From an uncultured Pelagibacteraceae bacterium (GTDB lineage Bacteria; Pseudomonadota; Alphaproteobacteria; Pelagibacterales; Pelagibacteraceae), in the NCBI GenBank assembly GCA_902521615.1, contig CABYSJ010000009.1, forward strand, positions 1-62,405: a stretch of 62,405 nucleotides of DNA, written 5' to 3'. The notes below the pieces were generated by a model. It was given only the letters and a program-made list of their open reading frames with translations. It had not been told where the DNA came from and ran no database searches. Both the position numbers and the translations under genes were made by a program. Shown piece by piece: positions 1 to 9,033 of the stretch. Position 1 is the first letter of the stretch. Each line of letters opens with the position of its first letter.

Positions 1-887
1 CTTATTATGCTGCTAACGAGAGGGTAAAAGCATTTGACTCATTTGACGAAGTTGCATCTGGTAACTCTCAAATGTATCATGGTGCTGATTACTACTGGGT
101 TAAAAAACACCCTGCATTTGGGTATTTTACTGCCGTTCCATTTGGTTTCACATATGCTGAAATGAATGCGTGGTTAAAATTTGCTGGTGGACAAGAGTTG
201 TGGGATGAATTGACTGATGATTTTGGAACACAAAGTTTTGCTGCTGGAAATACTGGAGTGCAAATGGGTGGTTGGTTTAATAAAAAAATTAGATCAGCTA
301 ATGACTTTAAAGGTTTAAAAATGCGTATGCCTGGTTTAGGTGGACAAGTACTTGGAAAACTAGGTGGTTCTCCAATTTCACTTCCTGGTGGACAGATTTA
401 TGAAAACCTTGTTTCAGGTGCAATTGATGCAACTGAATGGGTAGGACCTTGGAATGATGAAGCTATGAAGTTCCAGGAAGCTGCTAAGTATTATTACTAT
501 CCAGGAATGCATGAACCAGGATCTACATTAGCTTGTGGAGTTAACAAATCTTGGTTTACTAGTTTGTCAAAATCAGATCAGTTAATTATTAAAACTGCAT
601 GTGATTGGGCTGACACAACTACAATGGCTGAATACAATGCTAAAAACGGAGCTGCATTAGCACGATTAGTTAACGAAAGTGGAGTTAAACTAGAGAAGTT
701 TAACGATAAAGTTTACGATGCTTTCGCTAAAGGTGCTGCTGAAGTTTTCGATGAAGTTCAACAACATAGTGCTCTTGCTAAGAAAGTACATGCTGCCTTT
801 GTTAAAGGTCGTAAGGAAATCGGTGCTTGGACTAACTTGTCTGACGGGCCATATGTTGCTCAAAGAAATAGAGCATTAGGAGTATAA
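1..887 (+). CDS. TRAP transporter substrate-binding protein, DctP family (5' truncated)
   Basis: The reading frame is open from base 3 through the first Met at 72 to the TAA at 885-887, so the gene is cut by the window edge and lacks its signal peptide. It is a periplasmic solute-binding protein that delivers a substrate to the TRAP permeases encoded next. The visible part has the family features: the conserved Arg in LKMRMPG (about 318-338) and the TEWVGPWND segment (431-457), which resembles the ligand and metal-binding region of TakP-like alpha-keto acid binders. A 2-oxo or other carboxylate substrate is therefore likely but not proven. A strong terminator right after the gene suggests the binding protein is made in excess over the permeases, as is common for SAR11 binding proteins. 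Confidence 0.92.
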   Translation, partial: YYAANERVKAFDSFDEVASGNSQMYHGADYYWVKKHPAFGYFTAVPFGFTYAEMNAWLKFAGGQELWDELTDDFGTQSFAAGNTGVQMGGWFNKKIRSANDFKGLKMRMPGLGGQVLGKLGGSPISLPGGQIYENLVSGAIDATEWVGPWNDEAMKFQEAAKYYYYPGMHEPGSTLACGVNKSWFTSLSKSDQLIIKTACDWADTTTMAEYNAKNGAALARLVNESGVKLEKFNDKVYDAFAKGAAEVFDEVQQHSALAKKVHAAFVKGRKEIGAWTNLSDGPYVAQRNRALGV

Positions 888-906
888 TTTAATTCTAATT
901 ATTACT

Positions 907-934
907 AGAGGGCCCTTAAATGGGCCCTCTTTTT
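907..934 (+). terminator. Rho-independent terminator between binding protein and permease genes
   Basis: A perfect 9-bp inverted repeat, AGAGGGCCC (907-915) and GGGCCCTCT (922-930), with a 6-nt loop, is followed by a run of T (930-934). It is one of the most GC-rich short elements in this part of the window. It lies 19 bases after the binding-protein stop and 22 bases before the small permease start, so it probably limits read-through into the permeases. Confidence 0.9.
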
Positions 935-956
935 ATATATCAATAAAAGATTTAAT

Positions 957-1940
957 ATGATGGAGAAAAATAACTTATCTATTTTAATAAGAATATTTAG
1001 TTATTCTATCTTAGCTTTAACTTTTGTTTTTTTAGTAAATAATGTTTTAACAGTTTGGTTTGATTGGCCAGGAGTTAAAAAACTTTTTGCTCATTATGAA
1101 TTATTTGGATTTAAAAAATTAAATAAGCCTTTAGAGGGGCTTGCAATAAATTTATCATATATTCAATTACTATTTTATTTTGTATCTTTAGCAGGAGTTA
1201 TATTTTTTGTTTTGAAATCCATAAAACAAACATTGCAAACAGACTCTGAGATCTTATCGAAAATTACAGCTTACGTAGTAAGGTCCTCTTTCTGGGCTGT
1301 ACTAATTGTTGGAGTAGCAGACTTTTTAATCTCATTCATGGTAGTAGAAAAACTAGTTGAGCCAATTTTTGGAGAACAATTTAAAATTAATTTAGTAATA
1401 CCTGCTTTTAGAATTACATATATACACTTTCCTTTAATATTGGCTTCTTTTGTAATTGGTTATTTTACGAGGTCTGTAGGGTTTATTTGGTTAGCAGTTT
1501 TAGTAGTTGGAAGTGAATTTTTAATTGTATTATCAAGATTTATTTTTCAATATGAACAAGCATTCCAAGGTGACTTAGTTCGTTTTTGGTATGCAGCACT
1601 ATATCTTTTTGCGAGTGCGTATGCCCTTATTCATGAAGGTCACGTAAGAGTTGATGTTCTTTATACTGGTTTTAGCGAACGTAAAAAAGCATGGACTAAT
1701 GCAGTTGGGTCATTAATTCTAGGAATTCCTTTATGTTTGATTGTAATATTTTTAGGCATGGGGGGTAAAGCTAGTATCATCAATGGTCCTGTAATTTCAT
1801 TTGAAATTACGCAGCAAGGTTCAAACGGATTATATTTACTTTATCTAATGGCAGTTTATTTAGCTGTGTTTGCAGTTAGTATGTTAACTCAATTCACTAG
1901 CTACTTTATGAGTAGCAGTCATAAACTTTTAAAGAATTAA
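957..1940 (+). CDS. TRAP transporter small permease (DctQ family, long form)
   Basis: This inner-membrane protein pairs with the large permease to move the substrate, driven by a sodium or proton gradient. The DctQ signature HVRVD is at residues 229-233, followed by two hydrophobic segments. In ordinary DctQ proteins (about 160-190 residues) this motif lies near residue 60-70, so this 327-residue protein has about 160 extra N-terminal residues containing several additional hydrophobic segments (around 10-30, 65-85, 110-130, 150-170). Two ATG codons are adjacent at 957 and 960, and either could be the start. The stop is 3 bases before the large permease start, so the two are translated as a pair. 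Substrate not determined. Confidence 0.85.
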   Translation: MMEKNNLSILIRIFSYSILALTFVFLVNNVLTVWFDWPGVKKLFAHYELFGFKKLNKPLEGLAINLSYIQLLFYFVSLAGVIFFVLKSIKQTLQTDSEILSKITAYVVRSSFWAVLIVGVADFLISFMVVEKLVEPIFGEQFKINLVIPAFRITYIHFPLILASFVIGYFTRSVGFIWLAVLVVGSEFLIVLSRFIFQYEQAFQGDLVRFWYAALYLFASAYALIHEGHVRVDVLYTGFSERKKAWTNAVGSLILGIPLCLIVIFLGMGGKASIINGPVISFEITQQGSNGLYLLYLMAVYLAVFAVSMLTQFTSYFMSSSHKLLKN

Positions 1941-1943
1941 ATA

Positions 1944-4595
1944 ATGGAACATTTATTTTTAGCTTTACTTGTAATTATAATGATTGGAGCATTAGCTTCT
2001 GGTTTTCCAGTAGCTTTTGCATTACCTGGATCAGCAATAATTTCAATCGGGCTTGCTGCTTTTTTTGGTTACTTATTTGCAGGTGATAGTAGTGCTTATT
2101 TTGCTGTTGATGGCCCCAAAGAATGGTTAACCGCCGGTATTACAAACTTTAGGAGTAACTACTGGGATGTAGAAACTGATACTTTAATTGCAATTCCTTT
2201 ATTTATTTTCATGGGGATCATGCTGCAAAAATCAAAAATTGCGGAAGATCTTTTAGTTACGATGGGGCAGTTGTTTGGACCTATCCCTGGAGGCTTAGGA
2301 ATATCAGTAATATTTGTTGGGGCGTTACTTGCAGCTACCACGGGTATTGTTGGCGCAACAGTAATAGCAATGGGATTAATATCATTACCCACAATGCTTA
2401 ATAATAAATATGATAAAAGTCTAGCAAGTGGAATTGTTTGTTCATCAGGAACACTTGGGCAAATTATACCTCCATCAATTGTATTAATTATTATAGCCGA
2501 TCAATTAGCTAGCGCGGCAGACGTTGCAAATACTATGCGTCAGACTGATTACAAAATTTTAACTGGTGAATTTAATATGCCCGGAGAATTTAGAGTGGGA
2601 TCTACTTCTGCAGGGGATATGTTTTTGGGGGCATTATTACCTGGTTTAGTTTTGGTTGGCTTGTATATGATTTATGTATTTGTATACGCAAGACTAAATC
2701 CCAAGGCAGCTCCTCCCGTTCCATTTAAAGGAAATTTTGACTCAAAATTTTGGATTAAGGTTTTAATAGTAATTATTCCTCCCCTTGCTTTAATTTTTGC
2801 GGTTTTAGGATCTATACTTTTAGGTATTGCAACCGTTAATCAAGCTGGATCTATTGGAGCAATAGGTGCAACTATGATGGCTGGTTATCGTTTACATAAA
2901 GGAAAAAAAGATGCTTACTATCCAATTATAATTGCAATTTTATCTGTCATTCCAATTTATATTTTATCTAAGAATTACAATTTAAATATTAAGGCTGTAG
3001 AAACTAGAGATCTTACAGCAATTTTTATCACAGGATTTTTTACAATTACTTTTTTAATTGGAATTGTTTGGAGTTTTTGGAGAGCATACAAAATTGAAAA
3101 TGTTTTAAGAGAGGTTGTTACAGAAACATGTGTAACGACTTCAATGGTTTTTATAATTTTATTAGGTGCAGCAATGTTAACTTCTGGATTTAGAGCATTT
3201 GGAGGTGAAGAGCTAGTAAGAGATTTTCTTCAAGATTTGCCAGGGGGATTTTGGACACAGTTTATTGTTGTAATGGCAGTGATTTTTTTATTAGGTTTCT
3301 TTCTTGATTTTATAGAAATAGCCGTTGTTGTTGTTCCTATCATTGCTCCGATATTATTAGCTGAACCAGGAGCTAATGTAAGTGCAATTTGGCTTGGTGT
3401 AATGATTGGAGTAAATTTACAAACCTCATTTTTAACACCACCATTTGGCTTTGCATTGTTTTACTTAAAAGGTGTAGCTTCAAAACTTGTTACTACTTTA
3501 AATATTTGGAAAGGTGTTGTTCCATTCATTATTTTACAATTAATAGGCCTTGGAATTGTCGGTTTCTACCCATCATTAGTAAACTATCTACCAGCAAGAA
3601 CATATTTAACATCGAACGTTGCTCCACCGCCGATGAACCCAAAGCTACAATATTGCTTACAAGAGTATAAATTTGCGATTTACAACGCCGAAGAACAAAG
3701 AATTACTAATGCAATAAAAGACATGCAGAAATTAACTCCCGCAAATCTTCCAATGGATAAATTAGATATTTTTGAAGAGCATTTTGATAATGCGCTTGGG
3801 ACTTTTGCTATTGTTAAAAAACTCCAAAAAACGGAACAAGAATATGAATTATTTACTGAAGATTATAGGGACTTGCATTTCAATGTAAGAAAAATTGAGA
3901 AAAAAATTAGAAAAATAGACCAGAAAATTAAAAAAATAAAAGCTGAAATTAGAAATTTAGATGATGATAACTTATTAGGTAAAAATAAATTAGAATTAAA
4001 GATCGAGAATTACGAGCTGGAAATTAAAGAACTTCAAAATAAAGTTCCTGAAAGCTGGAAAGCAAAAAATGGAGAATTTGAAATATTGCACAAAGCAAAA
4101 AACACAAGAACTAAAAGATATAGAAAAAACGTTGATGAAGCGTATGAAACTCTGGATCAAATAGTGATGTTTATAAATGACAATAAAAAATTAAAAGAAC
4201 TTTCACCAGAAATAAAAGAATTAAAATATAATATTGATAATAGAAATTACGAAAACGCAATATCAATAATTGATAATCTTTTTGAAAAGCTAGGAGAAAT
4301 TTCTGGAACCGAAGAATTTGCAAACAAATTAGATGACTTAATATCTGTTATAGATAATGATGAGGTAGATGAGCAAAAATTAATTGAAGTAAGTTCAGAG
4401 ATTTTTGATCTTTTTAATTTAGAAGTTTCATGGAGAGATGATGCTAATAAGAATTTGATGCCTGAATTAATTAAATATAATGATGTTATCAAACATAATA
4501 TTGGTCTAAGACTTCAAAACAGATTAACTAAAGAACAAGCTAAATTTGTTGCAAGGTGTAATTCAGTTCATAGAGATATATCTTTAAATTTTTAA
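1944..4595 (+). CDS. TRAP transporter large permease (DctM family) with long C-terminal coiled-coil tail
   Basis: Residues 1 to about 559 form the multi-spanning DctM transport core, with glycine-rich re-entrant segments such as GATVIAMGL and TTSMVFIILLGAAM and an internal insertion typical of the longer TakM-like branch. The last membrane segment ends near residue 550. From about residue 560 to 883 (bases 3621-4592) the protein changes character: it is hydrophilic, rich in Lys, Glu, Asn and Ile, and contains heptad-like coiled-coil stretches around residues 630-710. This tail is not part of the normal DctM fold (about 430-600 residues). It has no stop codon or frameshift before it, so it is a true fusion or extension. 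Its function is unknown; the predicted side of the membrane is not settled. Confidence 0.88.
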   Translation: MEHLFLALLVIIMIGALASGFPVAFALPGSAIISIGLAAFFGYLFAGDSSAYFAVDGPKEWLTAGITNFRSNYWDVETDTLIAIPLFIFMGIMLQKSKIAEDLLVTMGQLFGPIPGGLGISVIFVGALLAATTGIVGATVIAMGLISLPTMLNNKYDKSLASGIVCSSGTLGQIIPPSIVLIIIADQLASAADVANTMRQTDYKILTGEFNMPGEFRVGSTSAGDMFLGALLPGLVLVGLYMIYVFVYARLNPKAAPPVPFKGNFDSKFWIKVLIVIIPPLALIFAVLGSILLGIATVNQAGSIGAIGATMMAGYRLHKGKKDAYYPIIIAILSVIPIYILSKNYNLNIKAVETRDLTAIFITGFFTITFLIGIVWSFWRAYKIENVLREVVTETCVTTSMVFIILLGAAMLTSGFRAFGGEELVRDFLQDLPGGFWTQFIVVMAVIFLLGFFLDFIEIAVVVVPIIAPILLAEPGANVSAIWLGVMIGVNLQTSFLTPPFGFALFYLKGVASKLVTTLNIWKGVVPFIILQLIGLGIVGFYPSLVNYLPARTYLTSNVAPPPMNPKLQYCLQEYKFAIYNAEEQRITNAIKDMQKLTPANLPMDKLDIFEEHFDNALGTFAIVKKLQKTEQEYELFTEDYRDLHFNVRKIEKKIRKIDQKIKKIKAEIRNLDDDNLLGKNKLELKIENYELEIKELQNKVPESWKAKNGEFEILHKAKNTRTKRYRKNVDEAYETLDQIVMFINDNKKLKELSPEIKELKYNIDNRNYENAISIIDNLFEKLGEISGTEEFANKLDDLISVIDNDEVDEQKLIEVSSEIFDLFNLEVSWRDDANKNLMPELIKYNDVIKHNIGLRLQNRLTKEQAKFVARCNSVHRDISLNF

Positions 4596-4598
4596 TTA

Positions 4599-5837
4599 AT
4601 GGAAAATTATATTTTACCAAAAAAACAGGCTATTGTTGTTTTTTTTGTATTTGCATTTGGTTATTTTTTATCTTGTTTGTTACGTGCAATTACCGCAACA
4701 CTTTCCCCAGTATTAACCTCAGAATTTAATTTATTAGCAGCTGATTTAGGATTATTGGCTGGAGGTTATTTTTTAGGTTTTGCTTGTATGCAAATTCCTC
4801 TTGGATATTTACTAGATAAATATGGACCAAAAAAAATCGTCTCTTCTTTTTTGTTAATTGCATTGGTTGGCACAGCGTCATTTGCTTTAGCTGAAAGTTT
4901 TTCTGGATTATTAGTTTCGCGGATTCTAATCGGCGTAGGTGTTAGTGCTTGTTTAATGGCTCCATTAACTGGTTATAGAATATGGTATGCAGAAAACCAA
5001 CAACAAAGAGCAAACTCATGGATGTTAATGATTGCATCATTAGGTTTTTTGTCATCCACATTGCCTGTACAACTTTTATTGCCCAATTTTGGATGGAGAT
5101 GGATATTTGGAGGTATCGCTATCTTAATTTTAATTAGTATTTTTTTAATGTTAGTTTTCATTCCAAAATGGAATTTAACTAAAAATAAAGAGTTAGAAGA
5201 TTCAAGTAATACTGGAACTTTATCAGAAGTTTGGAAAAATAGATTTTTTATAAGTGTAATTCCAATGGGTTTATTTAATTATGGTGGCTTAATGGCTATA
5301 CAAACTTTATGGGCAGGACCATGGATGACTAGAGTTGCTGGTTATACACCACTACAAAGTGCTACAGGATTATTTTGGATCAATGTAACTATGTTGGTAT
5401 CCTTTTTTTTATGGGGTTATTTTTTACCAAAAATTTCAGGAATAGGGTTTAGCGCTAAAAGAATACTCAAATTAGGTTTGCCAATTAGTTTTTCTGTAAT
5501 GTTAGTGATAATTTTATTAGGCCCAAAAGCAGGGGCTTTTTACATAACTTTATTTATTTTAAGTTCAATTTTTTTATCAGTTACACAGCCAGCCGTGGGC
5601 CTTTCTTTTTCAGGTTATTCTGCTGGTAAAGCACTAACTTCATTCAATTTATTAATATTTTCAGGAACATTCATAATGCAATGGCTAATGGGCTTAGTGA
5701 TAGATATTGTTAAAGGGATGGGTCACACAGAAATATTTGCTTTTAAATCAGCTTTTTCAGTTTTCTTAATCTTAAGTATTATTTCTTATATATTTTTTTT
5801 AATATTAAATAGAAAAAAATATGAAAATAAAACGTAG
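4599..5837 (+). CDS. Major facilitator superfamily transporter
   Basis: A 412-residue inner-membrane carrier with about 12 hydrophobic segments. The MFS motif A is visible after the second segment as LDKYGPKKIVSS (about residues 69-80), and a short charged loop between the two halves lies near residues 195-210. It resembles the broad NarK/OPA-like group, but the substrate cannot be read from the sequence. It starts 3 bases after the TRAP large permease and overlaps the following hydrolase by 17 bases, so it belongs to the same transcription unit. A role in uptake or export of a compound related to the TRAP substrate is an inference. Confidence 0.85.
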   Translation: MENYILPKKQAIVVFFVFAFGYFLSCLLRAITATLSPVLTSEFNLLAADLGLLAGGYFLGFACMQIPLGYLLDKYGPKKIVSSFLLIALVGTASFALAESFSGLLVSRILIGVGVSACLMAPLTGYRIWYAENQQQRANSWMLMIASLGFLSSTLPVQLLLPNFGWRWIFGGIAILILISIFLMLVFIPKWNLTKNKELEDSSNTGTLSEVWKNRFFISVIPMGLFNYGGLMAIQTLWAGPWMTRVAGYTPLQSATGLFWINVTMLVSFFLWGYFLPKISGIGFSAKRILKLGLPISFSVMLVIILLGPKAGAFYITLFILSSIFLSVTQPAVGLSFSGYSAGKALTSFNLLIFSGTFIMQWLMGLVIDIVKGMGHTEIFAFKSAFSVFLILSIISYIFFLILNRKKYENKT

Positions 5838-6639
5838 GAATTTTTTTTTGGAATTATTTATTGGTATTGTTGCTATTTACTTAATTGTTTTAATTTTCTT
5901 ATTCTTTTTTCAAAGAAATTTAATGTATCATCCTGATGAGAATAATTATTCTGGAGATAATTTAGAAGTTAACATTGAAAAAGTTACTATCAAAACAACA
6001 GATAATATTAATCTTTTAGGCTGGTTTCATAATAAAAATTTAAAAAGTTATAAAACAATAGTTTATTTTCACGGAAATGCGGGGACACTTGAAAACAGAA
6101 TCCATAAGTTAAATCATTTTAAGGACATGGATGTTAATTTTTTAATTATTGCATGGAGAGGGTTTAGCGGTAATAAAGGAAAACCAAGTGAGGAGGGTCT
6201 TTATACAGATGGCGCTAGTGCAATAAACTGGCTTAAAGAAAAAGGTCTAAATGAAGAAGATATAATTATTTATGGAGAGTCATTAGGAACTGGCATTGCC
6301 ACTGAAATTACTCAGAATAAAAATTTTGCAGGATTAATATTAGAAACGCCCTTCACATCAATGATAGAGGCTGCGAAAAATTTTTATCCATATATTCCAG
6401 TAGGTTTAATTTTAAAAGATAAGTATGAAAATAATGAAAAAATTAAAAATATTAATATTCCAGTATTAGTAATGCATGGCGAGGCTGACCAAATAGTTCC
6501 ATTTTGGATGGGCAAAAAAATTTTTAACTTAGCAAGCGAACCTAAATATTCATATTTTACAAAATATGATGATCATATGATGGAATATGATGATAAACTT
6601 GTATTAGTTCTTAAATCGTTTGTTGATAGTTTAAATTAA
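5821..6639 (+). CDS. Membrane-anchored alpha/beta hydrolase (ABHD13/YfhR-like)
   Basis: An N-terminal hydrophobic helix (about residues 8-32) anchors the protein, followed by an alpha/beta hydrolase domain. The oxyanion motif HGNAG is near residue 83, the nucleophile elbow GESLG has Ser154, and the likely Asp223 (GEADQIV) and His252 (DDHMM) complete the triad. The family is serine hydrolases of mostly unknown substrate. The start overlaps the MFS gene by 17 bases, so translation is probably coupled. The neighbours suggest it may process a transported ester, but this is a guess. Confidence 0.85.
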   Translation: MKIKRRNFFLELFIGIVAIYLIVLIFLFFFQRNLMYHPDENNYSGDNLEVNIEKVTIKTTDNINLLGWFHNKNLKSYKTIVYFHGNAGTLENRIHKLNHFKDMDVNFLIIAWRGFSGNKGKPSEEGLYTDGASAINWLKEKGLNEEDIIIYGESLGTGIATEITQNKNFAGLILETPFTSMIEAAKNFYPYIPVGLILKDKYENNEKIKNINIPVLVMHGEADQIVPFWMGKKIFNLASEPKYSYFTKYDDHMMEYDDKLVLVLKSFVDSLN

Positions 6640-6687
6640 GCCATAATCTAAACAAAGATAATTCAAATTTTTTTTTTAGGTTAATTT

Positions 6688-7251
6688 ATGAAAATTTTTA
6701 TTTTATTTTTTATTGTCCTTTTATCTTTAAATAATTTATCAAATGCCAAAGAAAATTTAGTATCTGTAGACAGACTGTTTCATATTGATCAAATGAATTC
6801 GCACGATGAAAATTTTGCATTATATTTCAAAACTCGTGAAAAAGCTGTCTTGGCTCGAGGAGAAAATTCAAATTATATTAATGATTTTCCAAAAGATCTT
6901 TATATTTATAATTACAAAACGAAAGAGTCTTTGCCATTAATTTCTTATGAATGGTTTCCCAAAACAGCAAAACATTTTTTGCAAGAGTATGATTTCCCAG
7001 TTTTTCCAGATGATTTTGCATATTATCTTTTAAAAGATAATAAAACTCTAGTGATGATTAGTGCTGTAAAAAGTTTAAAAGCTAATTTTAAATTTGATAT
7101 TGTTGAAAAAAAGTTAGAGCTTTATCCTATAAATGGAAAATTTGATTTTATTATTTCTTCGATAGCTAAAAATTGTGGACATTATCAATTTAAAGAACAC
7201 TACAAATGTAGTTTTTATAAACCTTTAATTTCCAGCGACTTAATTAATTAA
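6688..7251 (+). CDS. Exported protein of unknown function
   Basis: A 187-residue protein with a typical Sec signal peptide: Lys at position 2, a hydrophobic core FILFFIVLLSL, and a likely cut after SNA near residue 20. The mature part is mixed hydrophilic with many aromatic residues and two Cys near the C-terminus (in KNCGHYQF and HYKCSF) that could form a disulfide in the periplasm. I do not recognise a family. The last 8 bases overlap the end of ftsY on the other strand. Confidence 0.7.
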   Translation: MKIFILFFIVLLSLNNLSNAKENLVSVDRLFHIDQMNSHDENFALYFKTREKAVLARGENSNYINDFPKDLYIYNYKTKESLPLISYEWFPKTAKHFLQEYDFPVFPDDFAYYLLKDNKTLVMISAVKSLKANFKFDIVEKKLELYPINGKFDFIISSIAKNCGHYQFKEHYKCSFYKPLISSDLIN

Positions 7252-8161
7252 TTTGAGTAAATGCCTCCGCGAATTTTTCGGCTTCAAAAATCTGTAAATC
7301 ATCTTCTTTTTCACCTAATCCAATTGCAATAATTGGTAGTTTATATTTTTTAGCAACAGCTAAAAGAATACCTCCTTTTGCTGTGCCATCTAATTTTGTC
7401 ATAATAAGACCAGTTATTGGAATGATCTTATCAAATTCTTCAACTTGGTTAATTACATTTTGGCCAGAAGTTGCATCCAAAACTAAAATAACATCATGTG
7501 GAGCATCAGGATCAATTTTTTTAGTAACGTTTGCAATTTTTTTATATTCTTCCATCAAATTTTTTTTATTTTGCAATCTTCCAGCTGTATCAATTAAAAC
7601 TTGGTTAAAATTATTTTTTAATGCTTCCTCAATAGCCTTGTAAGCGACTGATGCAGGATCAGAGCCTTGAGATGATTTTGTAATTTGAACATCAACTTTG
7701 TTTGCCCAATTTTCTAGTTGTTCTATAGCTGCTGCTCTAAAAGTATCTGATGCAGCTAGCATTACTTTGTTTCCATTACTCTTTAATATTTTGCTTATTT
7801 TTCCAATAGTAGTTGTCTTTCCAACACCATTAACACCTGAAATTAATGTTGCATTTAATTTTTCTTTTTTTTTGAAGAATTCAATATTTTCTAAAGGTTT
7901 CATAATTGAAATAATATAATTTTTTAAAATATTATTTATTTCGTCGGTTAAATCTTTATTGGGATCAATTTTTGTTTGAGAAATTATTTCTCTTATTTCT
8001 GAAGCCGAAACAATACCAACATCTGATCGAATTAAGTAATCTTCAATTATGTCTAGTGTTTTGTCATCAATCTCTTTTTTTACAACTATATCTCTTAAAC
8101 CTGTTGTAAAAGCTGAGGCACTTTTTTTAAAACCTGATTTAAATTTTTCAAAAATTCCCAT
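7244..8161 (-). CDS. ftsY: Signal recognition particle receptor FtsY
   Basis: FtsY docks ribosome-nascent chain-SRP complexes at the inner membrane and hydrolyses GTP together with Ffh. The NG domain is complete: G1 GVNGVGKTT at about residues 109-117, the following insert box DTFRAAA, G3 DTAGR, and G4 TKLDGTAKGG. At 305 residues it is a short FtsY with only a small basic N-terminus (FEKFKSGFKKS) and no acidic A domain. Membrane contact therefore probably relies on the short basic amphipathic N-terminus. The start overlaps the dapF stop by one base. In many alphaproteobacteria mtaB sits between dapF and ftsY; it is absent here. Confidence 0.96.
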   Translation of the reverse strand: MGIFEKFKSGFKKSASAFTTGLRDIVVKKEIDDKTLDIIEDYLIRSDVGIVSASEIREIISQTKIDPNKDLTDEINNILKNYIISIMKPLENIEFFKKKEKLNATLISGVNGVGKTTTIGKISKILKSNGNKVMLAASDTFRAAAIEQLENWANKVDVQITKSSQGSDPASVAYKAIEEALKNNFNQVLIDTAGRLQNKKNLMEEYKKIANVTKKIDPDAPHDVILVLDATSGQNVINQVEEFDKIIPITGLIMTKLDGTAKGGILLAVAKKYKLPIIAIGLGEKEDDLQIFEAEKFAEAFTQIN

Positions 8162-8985
8162 TAAATTTTAAAATTTATCTCCTCAATATCTGAAACTGGT
8201 CCTTTCATATGAATACTATTGTTTTCATCAATTGAAATTGTCAATCTACCTGTAGAAAATTCAATATCCACTTTATCATTTACCAGTCCGTTTTGTTTTG
8301 CGGCAAAAGCTGTTGCGCAAGCTGCAGTTCCACAAGCTTTGGTAAGTCCAGCTCCTCTTTCCCACACTCTAACTTTTATCAATTCTTTATTAACAACAGT
8401 TGCTAAAGTAACATTACATTTTTCTGGAAATAGTGGGTGGGTTTCAATCTTTGGTCCAATTTTTTCAATTTCAAAATTTTCGTTACTATCAACAAAAAAA
8501 ACTACATGTGGGTTTCCAACATTTACAGCAGTTCCACCAGAAAATTCGTTATTATTTTTGTCATTAATTTTAATTCCTAAATTATTCGTATTTAATTCTT
8601 TAGACAACGGAATCTCATCCCATTTTGTTTTTGCAACACCTATTTCTGTAGAAACCATTTTTTCTCCAACAATATTTGATTTTAATTTGCCAGATAAAGT
8701 TGTTAGGACAATTTCTTTTTTGTTATTTTCTTTGCCTAATAAATCAGCAATACATCGTGTACCATTTCCGCACGCACCAGACATTCCTCCATCTGAATTA
8801 TAAAATTCTAGTGAAGCATCTGAAATATCATTTTTTTTAATCAATATTAGTTGGTCACAACCAATAAATTTTCTGTCACAAATCTTTATTATTTGCTCTT
8901 TCGTCAGATTTGTAATTGTTTGTCTATTATCTATGATGACAAAATCATTACCTAAACCGTCCATTTTAAAAGCTTTAATATCCAT
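8161..8985 (-). CDS. dapF: Diaminopimelate epimerase
   Basis: DapF converts LL-diaminopimelate to the meso form, the precursor of lysine and of peptidoglycan cross-links, in the cytoplasm. Both catalytic cysteines are present in their family motifs: Cys72 in GACGNGTRC and Cys218 in KACGTAAC. The length (274 residues) is normal. It is the first gene of a two-gene unit with ftsY and is divergent from ffh, with the structured ffh leader between them. Confidence 0.97.
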   Translation of the reverse strand: MDIKAFKMDGLGNDFVIIDNRQTITNLTKEQIIKICDRKFIGCDQLILIKKNDISDASLEFYNSDGGMSGACGNGTRCIADLLGKENNKKEIVLTTLSGKLKSNIVGEKMVSTEIGVAKTKWDEIPLSKELNTNNLGIKINDKNNNEFSGGTAVNVGNPHVVFFVDSNENFEIEKIGPKIETHPLFPEKCNVTLATVVNKELIKVRVWERGAGLTKACGTAACATAFAAKQNGLVNDKVDIEFSTGRLTISIDENNSIHMKGPVSDIEEINFKI

Positions 8986-9007
8986 ATATAGATATTTAAC
9001 TTATTTA

Positions 9008-9033
9008 TTGACTTTTTGAACCTCTATTATAGG
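9008..9033 (+). promoter_or_regulatory. Possible promoter for ffh leader
   Basis: TTGACT at 9008-9013 is a good -35 box, and TATTAT (9025-9030) or TATAGG (9028-9033) could serve as -10. The spacing of 11 or 14 bases is shorter than ideal, so the call is weak. It sits just upstream of the structured ffh leader in the dapF/ffh divergent gap. Confidence 0.35.

Noticed and set aside
8219..8803. 194-codon plus-strand reading frame
   Set aside because: It is antisense to dapF, whose motifs are clear, and has no recognisable protein features.
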